Assembly (NCBI GenBank): GCA_030598075.1 | Contig: JAUVQP010000020.1 | Location: 1-15,027, forward strand | Source: Miltoncostaeaceae bacterium | GTDB taxonomy: Bacteria; Actinomycetota; Thermoleophilia; Miltoncostaeales; Miltoncostaeaceae | Length of the DNA stretch: 15,027 nt | Reading direction: 5' to 3' | Shown: piece by piece, positions 1 through 5,757 of the stretch | How positions within the stretch are numbered: the first letter of the stretch is position 1 | How the letters are laid out: each line of letters opens with the position of its first letter | Program-made: the position numbers and the translations under genes | The notes under the pieces: model-generated | The model's input: only the letters and a program-made list of their open reading frames with translations | What the model was told of the DNA's origin: nothing | Database searches by the model: none

Positions 1-1725
1 ACCCTTGCCGCCCCCGTCGACGCCGCGCACGCGCCAGTACCACGTTCCGTCGGCGAGCGTCTTTTCGCCCTGGGCGGTGCCGGGGACGAAGCCGGTACCC
101 CAGATCGTGGCCCGCCTCGCATCGGTCCCGAAGCGCTGATCCTGGCTGAGCTCGACCTCGTACCGGGCGATGCCCGCGACCGCGCTCCACGACACGAGCG
201 GCGCTTGGGTGACGGCACCGAGGTACGCGCTGGTGGGCGTGACGCGGGTCTGCTTGCGAAACATGCCCGCGGGAGCCGCGTCCTCCGCGACCATCCACTG
301 GGGGTCCTCCACCGTGGTTCCCGAACCCCAGATGACCCGCCAGTGGTAGCCGGTGCCGACCTGGTTGTCGGGAAGCGGCACGCGGCTCGTCCAACTCGTG
401 TTGGACGTGATCTGGCTCTCGAAGATGTTGTTGAACGAGGGGTCCCCGGCGATGTCGATCCGGTAGATGGTCGCGCCGGTGGCGGGGGTCCACGCGAGCT
501 GCGGCATGAGCGACGTGTCGCTGTCCCCGGTCGAGGAGAGCGTGGGCGTGCTCGATGTCGATCCGGGCGTCGCCCACGTGACGTGGCGGGCGGGCGACCA
601 GGTCCCGTAACGGCCGCCGGCCACGGGGCGTACCCGCCACCAGAGCTCGCCGAGGCCCATCTCCTTCGCCTTCTGCTCCGCGAGGGTCGGCGTGAGGGAG
701 GTCGACGAGGTGCTCTGGTTGACCTTGAGCCGATCCCCCGACCAGACATGGATGCGGTCCGAGATCTGGACCTCGTAGGACTCGGCCCCGGGCACCGGAT
801 CCCACCGAAGCCGAAGGTCGTGCGTGACGGCGTCGTCGGCCGGAGCCGTCATGTTCGGCCTGACCCAGGCCTTGGTGAGCGAGGGGCCGGCCTCGGTCCA
901 CGGTCCGGGGTTGTCGTTCGGATCCCGAGCGCGCACCCGCCAGCGGTAGGTGTCGTCGGGAAGCACTCCGGCCACGGCCGGCGTCGCGAACGGGGCGTGA
1001 ATGTGCTCGCCAAAGAACATCGGGGCCCCGAACTGACCGCCCGCCGCCACCTCGACGTCGTACTCCTTTGCCCCGGGCACCGCGCCCCAGCGGAGGTAGG
1101 GGTTGAGGAGCACGTGCGTGACAGCGGGTCCGCCCGGCTGCGCGGAGACGACCTGCCCCGAAATCGCGTTGGGCCAGGTCTTCGCGAAGCGCGCCACGCG
1201 GCTCATCGCCCCGGCCGTGCCCGCCGCGTCCGTGGCCCTCACCCGCCACCAGTAGCGCCCGTCGGGCAGGAGGGTTTCGGGGGAGGCGCGGTTCTGGTCG
1301 GTCGTCGCCTCCCAGACCACGTTCGAGAAGCCCGGAGTGTCGGAGATCTCGACCCGGTAGCTGACCGCTCCGGGCACGTGGCTCCAGGCGAGCACGATGG
1401 GCTGGGTCGGGTAGACGAACGGGGTGGCGACCTTGTTGGGAAGCAGCCCAACGGGCTCGCTCGCGAGCCGGTTGGCGCGGACTGGAGACGCGGCCCGCGT
1501 GGGTGCCGGGATGGCCGGCGCACCGGCGCTCGCGCTCCCGTCCGGTGGGGTGCTCGGCTCGCTCTTGGCCGCGGCGCCGGCGGGGACGGCGAGGCCCGCC
1601 AGGACAAGCACGCAGAGCGCCGTGGGCATGCCCCGCGACCGTAGAACGAGGCCTCGTTGCCTGTCCGTGCAGGAGGTGCCGGCTCCCCGTCGCAAGGGTG
1701 ACGCCTTTCGTGTCAGCTGACTCAC
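1..1725 (-). CDS. Secreted FN3-like repeat protein (3' end beyond window)
   Basis: The frame is open for 575 codons from GTG 1725 to the window edge, so the C-terminus is missing. Five repeats of about 100 residues are visible, each with an early Trp followed by a (V)PGA..Y.VE strand (Trp near residues 114, 213, 308, 412, 513) and a closing [WY]WRVR strand (near 160, 262, 362, 462, 563). This is the fibronectin-III-like beta-sandwich pattern of cell-surface proteins. Residues 33-53 form a hydrophobic stretch ending AGAAA, read as a signal peptide; the Arg-rich residues before it give a positive n-region. GTG 1725 is chosen because GAAGGA lies 6 nt upstream and the longer start supplies that n-region. 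GTG 1728 and ATG 1629 are alternatives. It lies 122 nt downstream of the pilin on the same strand, so a surface or pilus-associated adhesive role is plausible but inferred. No catalytic domain is seen. Confidence 0.8.
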   Translation of the reverse strand, partial: MSQLTRKASPLRRGAGTSCTDRQRGLVLRSRGMPTALCVLVLAGLAVPAGAAAKSEPSTPPDGSASAGAPAIPAPTRAASPVRANRLASEPVGLLPNKVATPFVYPTQPIVLAWSHVPGAVSYRVEISDTPGFSNVVWEATTDQNRASPETLLPDGRYWWRVRATDAAGTAGAMSRVARFAKTWPNAISGQVVSAQPGGPAVTHVLLNPYLRWGAVPGAKEYDVEVAAGGQFGAPMFFGEHIHAPFATPAVAGVLPDDTYRWRVRARDPNDNPGPWTEAGPSLTKAWVRPNMTAPADDAVTHDLRLRWDPVPGAESYEVQISDRIHVWSGDRLKVNQSTSSTSLTPTLAEQKAKEMGLGELWWRVRPVAGGRYGTWSPARHVTWATPGSTSSTPTLSSTGDSDTSLMPQLAWTPATGATIYRIDIAGDPSFNNIFESQITSNTSWTSRVPLPDNQVGTGYHWRVIWGSGTTVEDPQWMVAEDAAPAGMFRKQTRVTPTSAYLGAVTQAPLVSWSAVAGIARYEVELSQDQRFGTDARRATIWGTGFVPGTAQGEKTLADGTWYWRVRGVDGGGKG

Positions 1726-1731
1726 CACACA

Positions 1732-1737
1732 TCCTTC
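1732..1737 (-). promoter_or_regulatory. Ribosome binding site deciding the FN3-protein start
   Basis: On the minus strand GAAGGA stands 6 nt before GTG 1725 and 3 nt before GTG 1728. It favours the 1725 start over ATG 1629, which has no comparable site. Confidence 0.5.
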
Positions 1738-1768
1738 GGTGGGCACAGCCTGAGGGTGGGACACCGGC

Positions 1769-1822
1769 TGCGCCGGACTCGTGGACCCCGCCGGCAGAGA
1801 CCGACGGGCCACGAGTCGCGCA
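1769..1822 (-). other. Long intercistronic hairpin between pilin and FN3 gene
   Basis: In minus-strand RNA the segment folds as TGCGC/GCGCA (5 bp), a small internal loop, ACTCGTGG/CCACGAGT (8 bp), a GT bulge, then CCCGTCGG/CCGGCGGG (8 bp with one G-U), closed by a 6-nt loop TCTCTG. That is 21 pairs in 54 nt, starting 26 nt after the pilin stop. The plus-strand copy has a C-A mismatch where the minus RNA has G-U, so full pairing exists only in the sense transcript. No T-tract follows. It could be a terminator or attenuator without a U-run, or a stabilising 3' hairpin for the pilin mRNA. Confidence 0.55.
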
Positions 1823-1827
1823 TTCGT

Positions 1828-1865
1828 GCTACCAGGTACCGCTCGAGCTACCAGGTACCGGTCGA
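1828..1865. repeat. 19-bp tandem duplication across the pilin stop codon
   Basis: Two adjacent 19-bp units (1828-1846 and 1847-1865) differ at one base (gctaccaggtaccgctcga versus gctaccaggtaccggtcga). The second unit holds the last pilin codons (Thr-Gly-Thr-Trp) and the TAG. The first lies just after the stop and repeats the same end segment, including a second TAG out of frame. It looks like a short duplication of the gene's 3' end. Confidence 0.8.
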
Positions 1866-2300
1866 GCAACCACCGCCGGAACAGGTTCTCTGCACCGTGC
1901 TGCCAGTGGCGGTCGAGTCCTTGACGTAGTTGTAGGTCGTCCCCGAGTCGCTGACCGAGGTCAGCGTGTAGCCCGTGGCGAGAACGCCCGAGTACTGGAC
2001 CTCGTCGTTCCTCGCGGAGGCGGCGGTCGCGACCCAGGAGATGTTCGGCTCGATCGCGCCAAGCGTCGTGGCGTTGGCTCCAGCGTAGGTGTTGCCCTCC
2101 GCGAAGAACGCCTCGATCGTGGTGGCTCCGTTGCGCACGAGCGACTTGGCGGCCGCGTCGTTCGCCTTGTCTCGCTGACCGAGGAACGCGGGGATCGCGA
2201 TCGCGGCCAGGAGCCCAATGATGATGACGACGACGAGGAGCTCGATGAGGGTGAATCCCTCATCCTTCCTCGCGCGGCGCCGGACTCGCTCTAGAAGCAT
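1848..2300 (-). CDS. Type IV major-type pilin (prepilin)
   Basis: A 150-residue prepilin. A short basic leader of 15 residues (MLLERVRRRARKDEG) is followed by the cleavage site G|FTLIELL, with Glu at mature position 5 and a hydrophobic helix of about 25 residues ending near AIPAFLGQR. This is the class III signal cut and N-methylated by a prepilin peptidase, and the pilin polymerises into the fibre. The soluble part is small and Ser/Thr/Gly-rich. Its only two Cys sit near the C-terminus, CSGGGC, a very tight possible disulfide loop. ATG 2300 is chosen because GGAGGAG stands about 11 nt upstream and the leader is then of normal length. The frame stays open to 2468, but the extra 56 residues do not belong to a prepilin leader. 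The gene is about 5 kb from pilC, with no minor pilin or peptidase beside it. A GspG-like pseudopilin cannot be excluded. Confidence 0.9.
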   Translation of the reverse strand: MLLERVRRRARKDEGFTLIELLVVVIIIGLLAAIAIPAFLGQRDKANDAAAKSLVRNGATTIEAFFAEGNTYAGANATTLGAIEPNISWVATAASARNDEVQYSGVLATGYTLTSVSDSGTTYNYVKDSTATGSTVQRTCSGGGCSTGTW

Positions 2301-2309
2301 GATGTCTCG

Positions 2310-2325
2310 TTCTCCTCCGTGAGAA
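2310..2325 (-). promoter_or_regulatory. Hairpin enclosing the pilin Shine-Dalgarno
   Basis: On the minus strand TTCTC-ACGGAG-GAGAA is a perfect 5-bp inverted repeat with a 6-nt loop. The GGAGGAG ribosome binding site is split between the loop and the 3' arm. Folding would limit ribosome access to ATG 2300. Confidence 0.4.
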
Positions 2326-2417
2326 TCGGCGAAACGTACAATCGCCCGCGGCGGCTCGATGTCCACCGGTCGAACCCCTTCTGGGGCTACATCCTTCATC
2401 GAAGCCACGGGGCGACT

Positions 2418-2433
2418 CCTTGAGCGCTCACAA
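2418..2433. promoter_or_regulatory. Palindrome resembling a LacI-family operator
   Basis: The perfect 10-bp palindrome TGAGCGCTCA (2421-2430) is extended on one side to TGAGCGCTCACAA, matching 13 of 16 bases of the symmetric lac operator core. LacI/GalR-family sites commonly have a central CG. It lies about 120 nt before the pilin ATG and 135 nt before rnhA. No LacI-type regulator gene is in the window. It overlaps the proposed leader RNA and may simply be part of a stem. Confidence 0.2.
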
Positions 2434-2464
2434 CCGAGGACCGTCCCCCGACGGCGGAAAATCG

Positions 2465-2478
2465 CCATAATTAGTTGA
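2465..2478. promoter_or_regulatory. AT-rich promoter-like spot between pilin and rnhA
   Basis: This is one of few AT-rich islands in the window. On the minus strand TAATTA is followed by TGGCGAT, so a start 6-7 nt downstream would begin the pilin leader at its first stem. On the plus strand CATAAT matches the -10 consensus at 5 of 6 positions. No good -35 is seen in either direction. Confidence 0.3.
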
Positions 2479-2553
2479 TCGGCAGCACGACGACCGCCGG
2501 GGCGAGGGATCTCGGACGGTTGCCTCGTCCGCCAACGGCGCTGTACGACGGGC

Positions 2554-2559
2554 TAACCT
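2554..2559 (+). promoter_or_regulatory. -10-like element for a leaderless rnhA transcript
   Basis: TAACCT fits the TAnnnT form of actinobacterial -10 elements and ends 8 nt before the rnhA ATG, which has no Shine-Dalgarno sequence. That spacing would place transcription start at or next to the ATG. No -35 match is seen. Confidence 0.3.
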
Positions 2560-2567
2560 AAGCGGCG

Positions 2568-3080
2568 ATGCCGCACTCCCAGGGGACGTACACGCTCGTG
2601 ACGGACGGCGCCTGCTCAGGAAACGGCACCGACGACTCGCGCGGCGGCTGGGCCTTCATCCTGACCGACCCCGTCGGCGCCGAGACCGTCCTCACCGGGG
2701 GCGAGTTCCCCACCACCAACAACCGCATGGAGCTGACGGCGGTCCTCGAGGGGCTCCGCAGCACGCCGGCCGGCTCGAACGTCATCCTGATCACGGACAG
2801 CAGCTATGTGTCGAAGGCCATCTCGGAAGGCTGGCTCGACGGCTGGCGGCGACGGGGTTGGCGGACCGCAGCGAAGAAGCCGGTCGCGAACCGCGATCTC
2901 TGGGAGCAAATGGTCGAGGGCCTGGCCCGCCACCGCGAGGTCCGCACCGAGCTGGTGAGAGGTCACGCCGGGCATCCGGCGAACGAGCGCGCCGACCGCC
3001 TGGCCCAAGACGCGGCACTCGACCCCGACCCGGCCCCCGAACGCCCGGCGGGGCAGAAGCAGCTCGGCCTCGATCTCTGA
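2568..3080 (+). CDS. rnhA: Ribonuclease HI with C-terminal clamp-motif-like tail
   Basis: This enzyme cuts the RNA strand of RNA:DNA hybrids, removing primers and R-loops in the cytoplasm. The 170-residue product has the whole RNase HI active site: Asp13 (TDGACSGNG), Glu55 (NNRMEL), Asp77 (TDSSYV) and Asp143 (NERADRLA), plus His133 in RGHAGHP, the flexible-loop histidine. The basic handle is present near residues 89-109 (W.DGWRRRGW...KKPVANRDLW). The core ends near residue 150; a Pro/Asp-rich linker then leads to the last six residues, QLGLDL, which fit the hexapeptide beta-clamp-binding form QLxLxL. The clamp interaction is inference. No Shine-Dalgarno precedes the ATG, so translation may be leaderless. 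It converges with the htrA gene across 75 nt holding a hairpin. Confidence 0.95.
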   Translation: MPHSQGTYTLVTDGACSGNGTDDSRGGWAFILTDPVGAETVLTGGEFPTTNNRMELTAVLEGLRSTPAGSNVILITDSSYVSKAISEGWLDGWRRRGWRTAAKKPVANRDLWEQMVEGLARHREVRTELVRGHAGHPANERADRLAQDAALDPDPAPERPAGQKQLGLDL

Positions 3081-3083
3081 CGG

Positions 3084-3119
3084 GCGTCGACCGGCCGCGG
3101 CGGGGGTCCGGTTCGACGC
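3084..3119. terminator. Hairpin between convergent rnhA and htrA
   Basis: GCGTCGACCGG (3084-3094) pairs with CCGGTTCGACGC (3108-3119) through 11 bp with one bulged T, around a 13-nt GC-rich loop. It lies a few bases after the rnhA stop and downstream of the oppositely oriented protease gene, so it could end both transcripts. There is no T-tract. Confidence 0.5.
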
Positions 3120-3155
3120 GGGAAGCGACGCCCCGCGAGACGACCCGGCGGGCGC

Positions 3156-4184
3156 TCAGGTGCCGCTCGGGCGATCCCCCAGCACCACGCGGTGCGTCAT
3201 CGATCCGCCCTCGCGCAGCACCGTGACGCTGACCTGGTCCCCCGGCGTGTGTTGGGAGAGCAGCCCCGCGAGCTCAGCGTTGTCGCGGACGCTGACCGCG
3301 TTCACCCCGACGATGGCGTCTCCCAGCCGGAGGCCGTCGCGGAGGGCCGGGCCATCCCCGAAGACCCTGATCACCAAAACACCCGTCGTCTCGGCGGGAA
3401 GCCCCGAGGTGGCGGCCACCTCGGCGTCGATGTCCACGGAGCCGACCCCGAGGTAGCCGCGCCCCGGAACGGGGGTCGCCGCCCCGATTATCTCCGCCAC
3501 GGAGGCCGCCGGGATCGCGAAGCCGACTCCCTCGTCCGCCCCGCTGCGCGTGGCGATCCGGGCGGTCACGCCGATCACCGACCCGTCGGACGCGAGCAGG
3601 GGCCCGCCGGAGTTGCCGGGGTTCAGGGCGGCGTCGGTCTGGATGGCGCCCGTGATCGTGCCGCCGCCGGCTCCGGGGATCTGCCGGGCAAGGCCGGACA
3701 CGATCCCGGCCGAGACGGAGCGATCCAACCCGAACGGCGCTCCGATCGCGATGACCGGGTCGCCCACGCTGACCGGCCGGCTCGTGGCCAGGGCCAGCGG
3801 CCTCAGCCCGCTCGCGTCCTCGATGCGCACGAGGGCGAGGTCCGTTGCGGCATCGAGCCGCACGACCTCGCCCTCGCGTGGCGGAGCCCCCGCAACGGTC
3901 ACGGACACGCGCTCCGCCCCCCCCACCACATGGGCGTTGGTCACGATCAGCCCCTCGGCGTCGACGAGGAAGCCGGACCCCTTCAGTCCGCTCTCCCCGG
4001 AGATGACCCGCACCACGCCCGGTGACGCCTCGCGGTAGATCTCGCCGATGGACGGCGCGGGCGCGGCGGCGGCGCCCACCATGCCGAGCGACGAGAGAGC
4101 GACAACGGCGAGAAGCGCGCCCCCGAGGGTCGCGGCGCCGACCACCGCACCCCAGTGCCGGCTGGCGTGGACGGCACGTGCCAT
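3156..4184 (-). CDS. HtrA/DegS-like membrane-anchored serine protease with PDZ domain
   Basis: A 342-residue trypsin-like protease of the HtrA family. A hydrophobic segment at residues 12-40 acts as a signal anchor or signal peptide, placing the rest outside the membrane. The catalytic triad is His85 (TNAHVVGG), Asp115 (ATDLALVRI) and Ser192 (NPGNSGGPL). A single PDZ domain follows at about 243-335 (RGYLGVG ... GLRLGDAIVGVN), the DegS-type layout of one anchor, one protease and one PDZ. Family members degrade misfolded envelope proteins or make the first cut in a signalling cascade. ATG 4184 is used; GAAGGA abuts it with no spacer, which is unusually close, and the frame is open upstream to 4286. 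It is divergent from the site-2 protease across 110 nt, suggesting a functional pair; that link is inference. Confidence 0.92.
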   Translation of the reverse strand: MARAVHASRHWGAVVGAATLGGALLAVVALSSLGMVGAAAAPAPSIGEIYREASPGVVRVISGESGLKGSGFLVDAEGLIVTNAHVVGGAERVSVTVAGAPPREGEVVRLDAATDLALVRIEDASGLRPLALATSRPVSVGDPVIAIGAPFGLDRSVSAGIVSGLARQIPGAGGGTITGAIQTDAALNPGNSGGPLLASDGSVIGVTARIATRSGADEGVGFAIPAASVAEIIGAATPVPGRGYLGVGSVDIDAEVAATSGLPAETTGVLVIRVFGDGPALRDGLRLGDAIVGVNAVSVRDNAELAGLLSQHTPGDQVSVTVLREGGSMTHRVVLGDRPSGT

Positions 4185-4267
4185 TCCTTCAGGGTGCCCC
4201 CCGCTCCCCGAGCCGCCGCCGCTCCAACGGACGGGGGAGGGCCCCCAGAACGGATGGTCCTCCGCTG

Positions 4268-4287
4268 ACCGGCCGGTGCGCAACAAT
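4268..4287 (+). promoter_or_regulatory. Promoter-like region before the site-2 protease
   Basis: The 10-bp palindrome ACCGGCCGGT (4268-4277) is followed by AACAAT (4282-4287, 4 of 6 to the -10 consensus), ending 7 nt before ATG 4295. There is no Shine-Dalgarno, so a leaderless start is possible. The palindrome would sit within the promoter spacer as a possible operator. No -35 is convincing. Confidence 0.25.
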
Positions 4288-4294
4288 CCGACCC

Positions 4295-5416
4295 ATGGGA
4301 GACACCTTTCGCCTCGGACGAATCGCCGGCATCCGGGTCGGCCTCAACTGGAGCGTCCTGGTCCTGATGGCGATCATCATCTGGTCGCTCTCGGCGAACG
4401 TGTTCCCGGACTCCAACCCGGACCTCGATCAGAACGTCTACTTCGCGATGGCGGTGGTCACCGCGGCGCTGTTCTTCGGCTCGATCCTGGCCCACGAGTT
4501 GGGGCACGCCATCCTGGCGCGCCGCGAGGGCATGGAAATCGACGGCATCACGCTGTGGGCCCTGGGTGGCGTGGCCCGCTTCAGCGGGAACTTCCCCAGC
4601 GCCGGCGCCGAGTTCCGCATCGCCATCGCCGGGCCGATCGTGTCGGCCTTTCTGGCCGCCGGCTTCATCGGTCTCAGCCTCGTGCCGTCGCTGCCAGGGG
4701 CCGTCCACGGAACGGTGACCTGGCTCGGCCTGATCAACCTGCTGTTGCTGGGCTTCAACATGATCCCCGCCCTTCCGCTCGACGGCGGGCGCGTGCTGCG
4801 CTCGGCGCTCTGGGCCTGGCGAGGCGACATGGTCGGCGCCACCCGCATCGCGGGCGGAGCCGGACGTGTCTTCGCGTACGCCATGATGGCCGCCGGCGGA
4901 GCCATGGTCCTGTTCGTCGGGGCGCTCGACGGCCTGTGGCTGGTGGTGCTGGGCTGGTTCCTCGGCGGCGCCGCCACGGCCGAGACGCGCGCGGCGGCCA
5001 CCCAGGCGACCTTCTCGGACGTGCGCGTCCGGGACGTCATGATCGAGCAGCCGGTCACGGCGTCGCCCGACGAGACGCTCGCCGACCTGCACGCGGCCAT
5101 CGTCTGGGGTCCGCAGTTCACGTCGTACCCCGTGGTTGACCGAGGGCGAGCGGTCGGACTCCTTCCGGCCCAGCGCTTCTCCGAGGCGCCCCAGGCTCAG
5201 TGGGCCACGAAGAGCGTCGCCGAATGCATGGTGCCCATCGAGCGCGTACCGACCTTCGCCCTGGACGATCCGGCCCTCGACGCCATGTGGCGACTGCGGT
5301 CCGGCATCGGACGAGGGTTGGTGATCGACTCCGAAGAGCGCATGGTGGGGCTGCTTTCGATCACCGACATCGCGCGCACTCTGCGCGTGCGCCAAAGCCT
5401 CGCCCAGGAACGTTAG
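4295..5416 (+). CDS. Site-2 protease family zinc metallopeptidase with CBS pair (M50B)
   Basis: An intramembrane zinc protease of 373 residues. Residues 67-71 are HELGH, carrying the zinc-binding HExxH inside a membrane helix. The second motif, NMIPALPLDGG, lies at 155-165 with the third zinc ligand Asp163. Hydrophobic segments near 18-36, 48-66, 108-130, 142-160 and 193-226 form the membrane core. From about 242 a cytoplasmic pair of CBS domains follows (RVRDVMIEQPVTASPDETL; VAECMVPIERVPTFALDD), each ending in a G-L-hydrophobic strand, likely binding an adenosine nucleotide as a control. There is no PDZ insertion. This is the SpoIVFB/Rip3-like type. Substrates are membrane-bound anti-sigma factors or regulators; none is seen here. 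The frame is open upstream to 4022, but homology begins at MGDTFRLGRIAGIRV. It is divergent from htrA. Confidence 0.93.
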   Translation: MGDTFRLGRIAGIRVGLNWSVLVLMAIIIWSLSANVFPDSNPDLDQNVYFAMAVVTAALFFGSILAHELGHAILARREGMEIDGITLWALGGVARFSGNFPSAGAEFRIAIAGPIVSAFLAAGFIGLSLVPSLPGAVHGTVTWLGLINLLLLGFNMIPALPLDGGRVLRSALWAWRGDMVGATRIAGGAGRVFAYAMMAAGGAMVLFVGALDGLWLVVLGWFLGGAATAETRAAATQATFSDVRVRDVMIEQPVTASPDETLADLHAAIVWGPQFTSYPVVDRGRAVGLLPAQRFSEAPQAQWATKSVAECMVPIERVPTFALDDPALDAMWRLRSGIGRGLVIDSEERMVGLLSITDIARTLRVRQSLAQER

Positions 5417-5429
5417 CGGCCACGCCCAC

Positions 5430-5450
5430 GCCGGCGAGCCCGTCGCCGGC
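5430..5450. terminator. Hairpin between convergent site-2 protease and lapA genes
   Basis: GCCGGCGA (5430-5437) and TCGCCGGC (5443-5450) form a perfect 8-bp stem with a 5-nt loop, 13 nt after the protease stop and 21 nt past the end of the opposite gene. It could act as a bidirectional terminator. It lacks a T-run. Confidence 0.55.
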
Positions 5451-5471
5451 CCGCGGACACCGGGAAGCTCG

Positions 5472-5726
5472 CTATCCCCGAGCCCGCCGCCGGCGCGTGG
5501 CGACCATCAGCCGGTCGATGACGCCTCCGAGCAGCGCGGCAGCGACGATGACGATGACCAGCGGGAGAGAGAACGAGGCGACGACGAAGTCCACCGTCAC
5601 ACTCTGGGCGTTGACCGCGGCGAACACCACGATCAGCAGGACACCCACGAGCGCGATGACCAAGCGCGCGTTGGCGCGTGGCCCGCGCGCATCCTCGCGT
5701 TTCGTCAGCTGGCGCTCGTCCGACAT
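5472..5726 (-). CDS. LapA-domain (DUF1049) small membrane protein
   Basis: An 84-residue protein with a charged N-terminus (1-20), a hydrophobic helix at about 21-39, the short linker NAQSVTVDFVVASFSLPL, a second helix at about 54-72, and a basic tail ending RRRRARG. Two helices joined by an N-x-Q-x-V-x-V-x-F segment and an SLPL turn are the pattern of the lipopolysaccharide-assembly protein A domain. Actinobacterial members lack LPS and their role is not established. ATG 5726 is preceded by GAGGG at 5 nt. The frame is open further upstream, but that part overlaps metX and is not hydrophobic. It lies 31 nt after metX on the same strand and is probably cotranscribed. Confidence 0.8.
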   Translation of the reverse strand: MSDERQLTKREDARGPRANARLVIALVGVLLIVVFAAVNAQSVTVDFVVASFSLPLVIVIVAAALLGGVIDRLMVATRRRRARG

Positions 5727-5757
5727 CGATGCCCTCGGGGACCGGGATTGGGGGTGA

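Larger units (their letters stand above)
2301..2466 (-). promoter_or_regulatory. Candidate structured 5' leader of the pilin mRNA
   Basis: Read on the minus strand, several complementary blocks lie between an AT-rich spot and the pilin ATG: GGCGAT (2466-2461) with GTCGCC (2416-2411) enclosing a CCGTC-GGGG-GACGG hairpin (2454-2441) and a TCCT/AGGA arm (2440-2417); then AGCCCC-AGAA-GGGGTT; then GGTGG/CCGCC; then a second GGCGA/TCGCC pair; and last TTCTC/GAGAA around the Shine-Dalgarno. This could be a cis-regulatory leader. The c-di-GMP-I riboswitch signature is not seen. GC-rich DNA gives chance stems, so confidence is low. Confidence 0.3.

Noticed and set aside
205..1644. Long open frame on the plus strand opposite the FN3 gene
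   Set aside because: Its translation is Arg/Gly/Pro-rich with no domain. The minus strand in the same place encodes regular FN3-like repeats.
2301..2466. c-di-GMP-I (GEMM) riboswitch before the pilin
   Set aside because: The conserved GCAAACC-like and CGCAAAGC-like segments of that class are not present.
2301..2468. In-frame N-terminal extension of the pilin to ATG 2468
   Set aside because: It would put 71 residues before the cleavage site, and a strong Shine-Dalgarno sits just before ATG 2300.
4185..4294. N-terminal extension of the HtrA protein to 4286
   Set aside because: The extra residues are Gly/Ser-rich with no similarity to a signal sequence, and would cover most of the region shared with the divergent gene.
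3983..5395. Long minus-strand open frame under the site-2 protease
   Set aside because: Gln/Asp/His/Arg-rich shadow. The plus strand has HELGH, PLDGG and CBS motifs.
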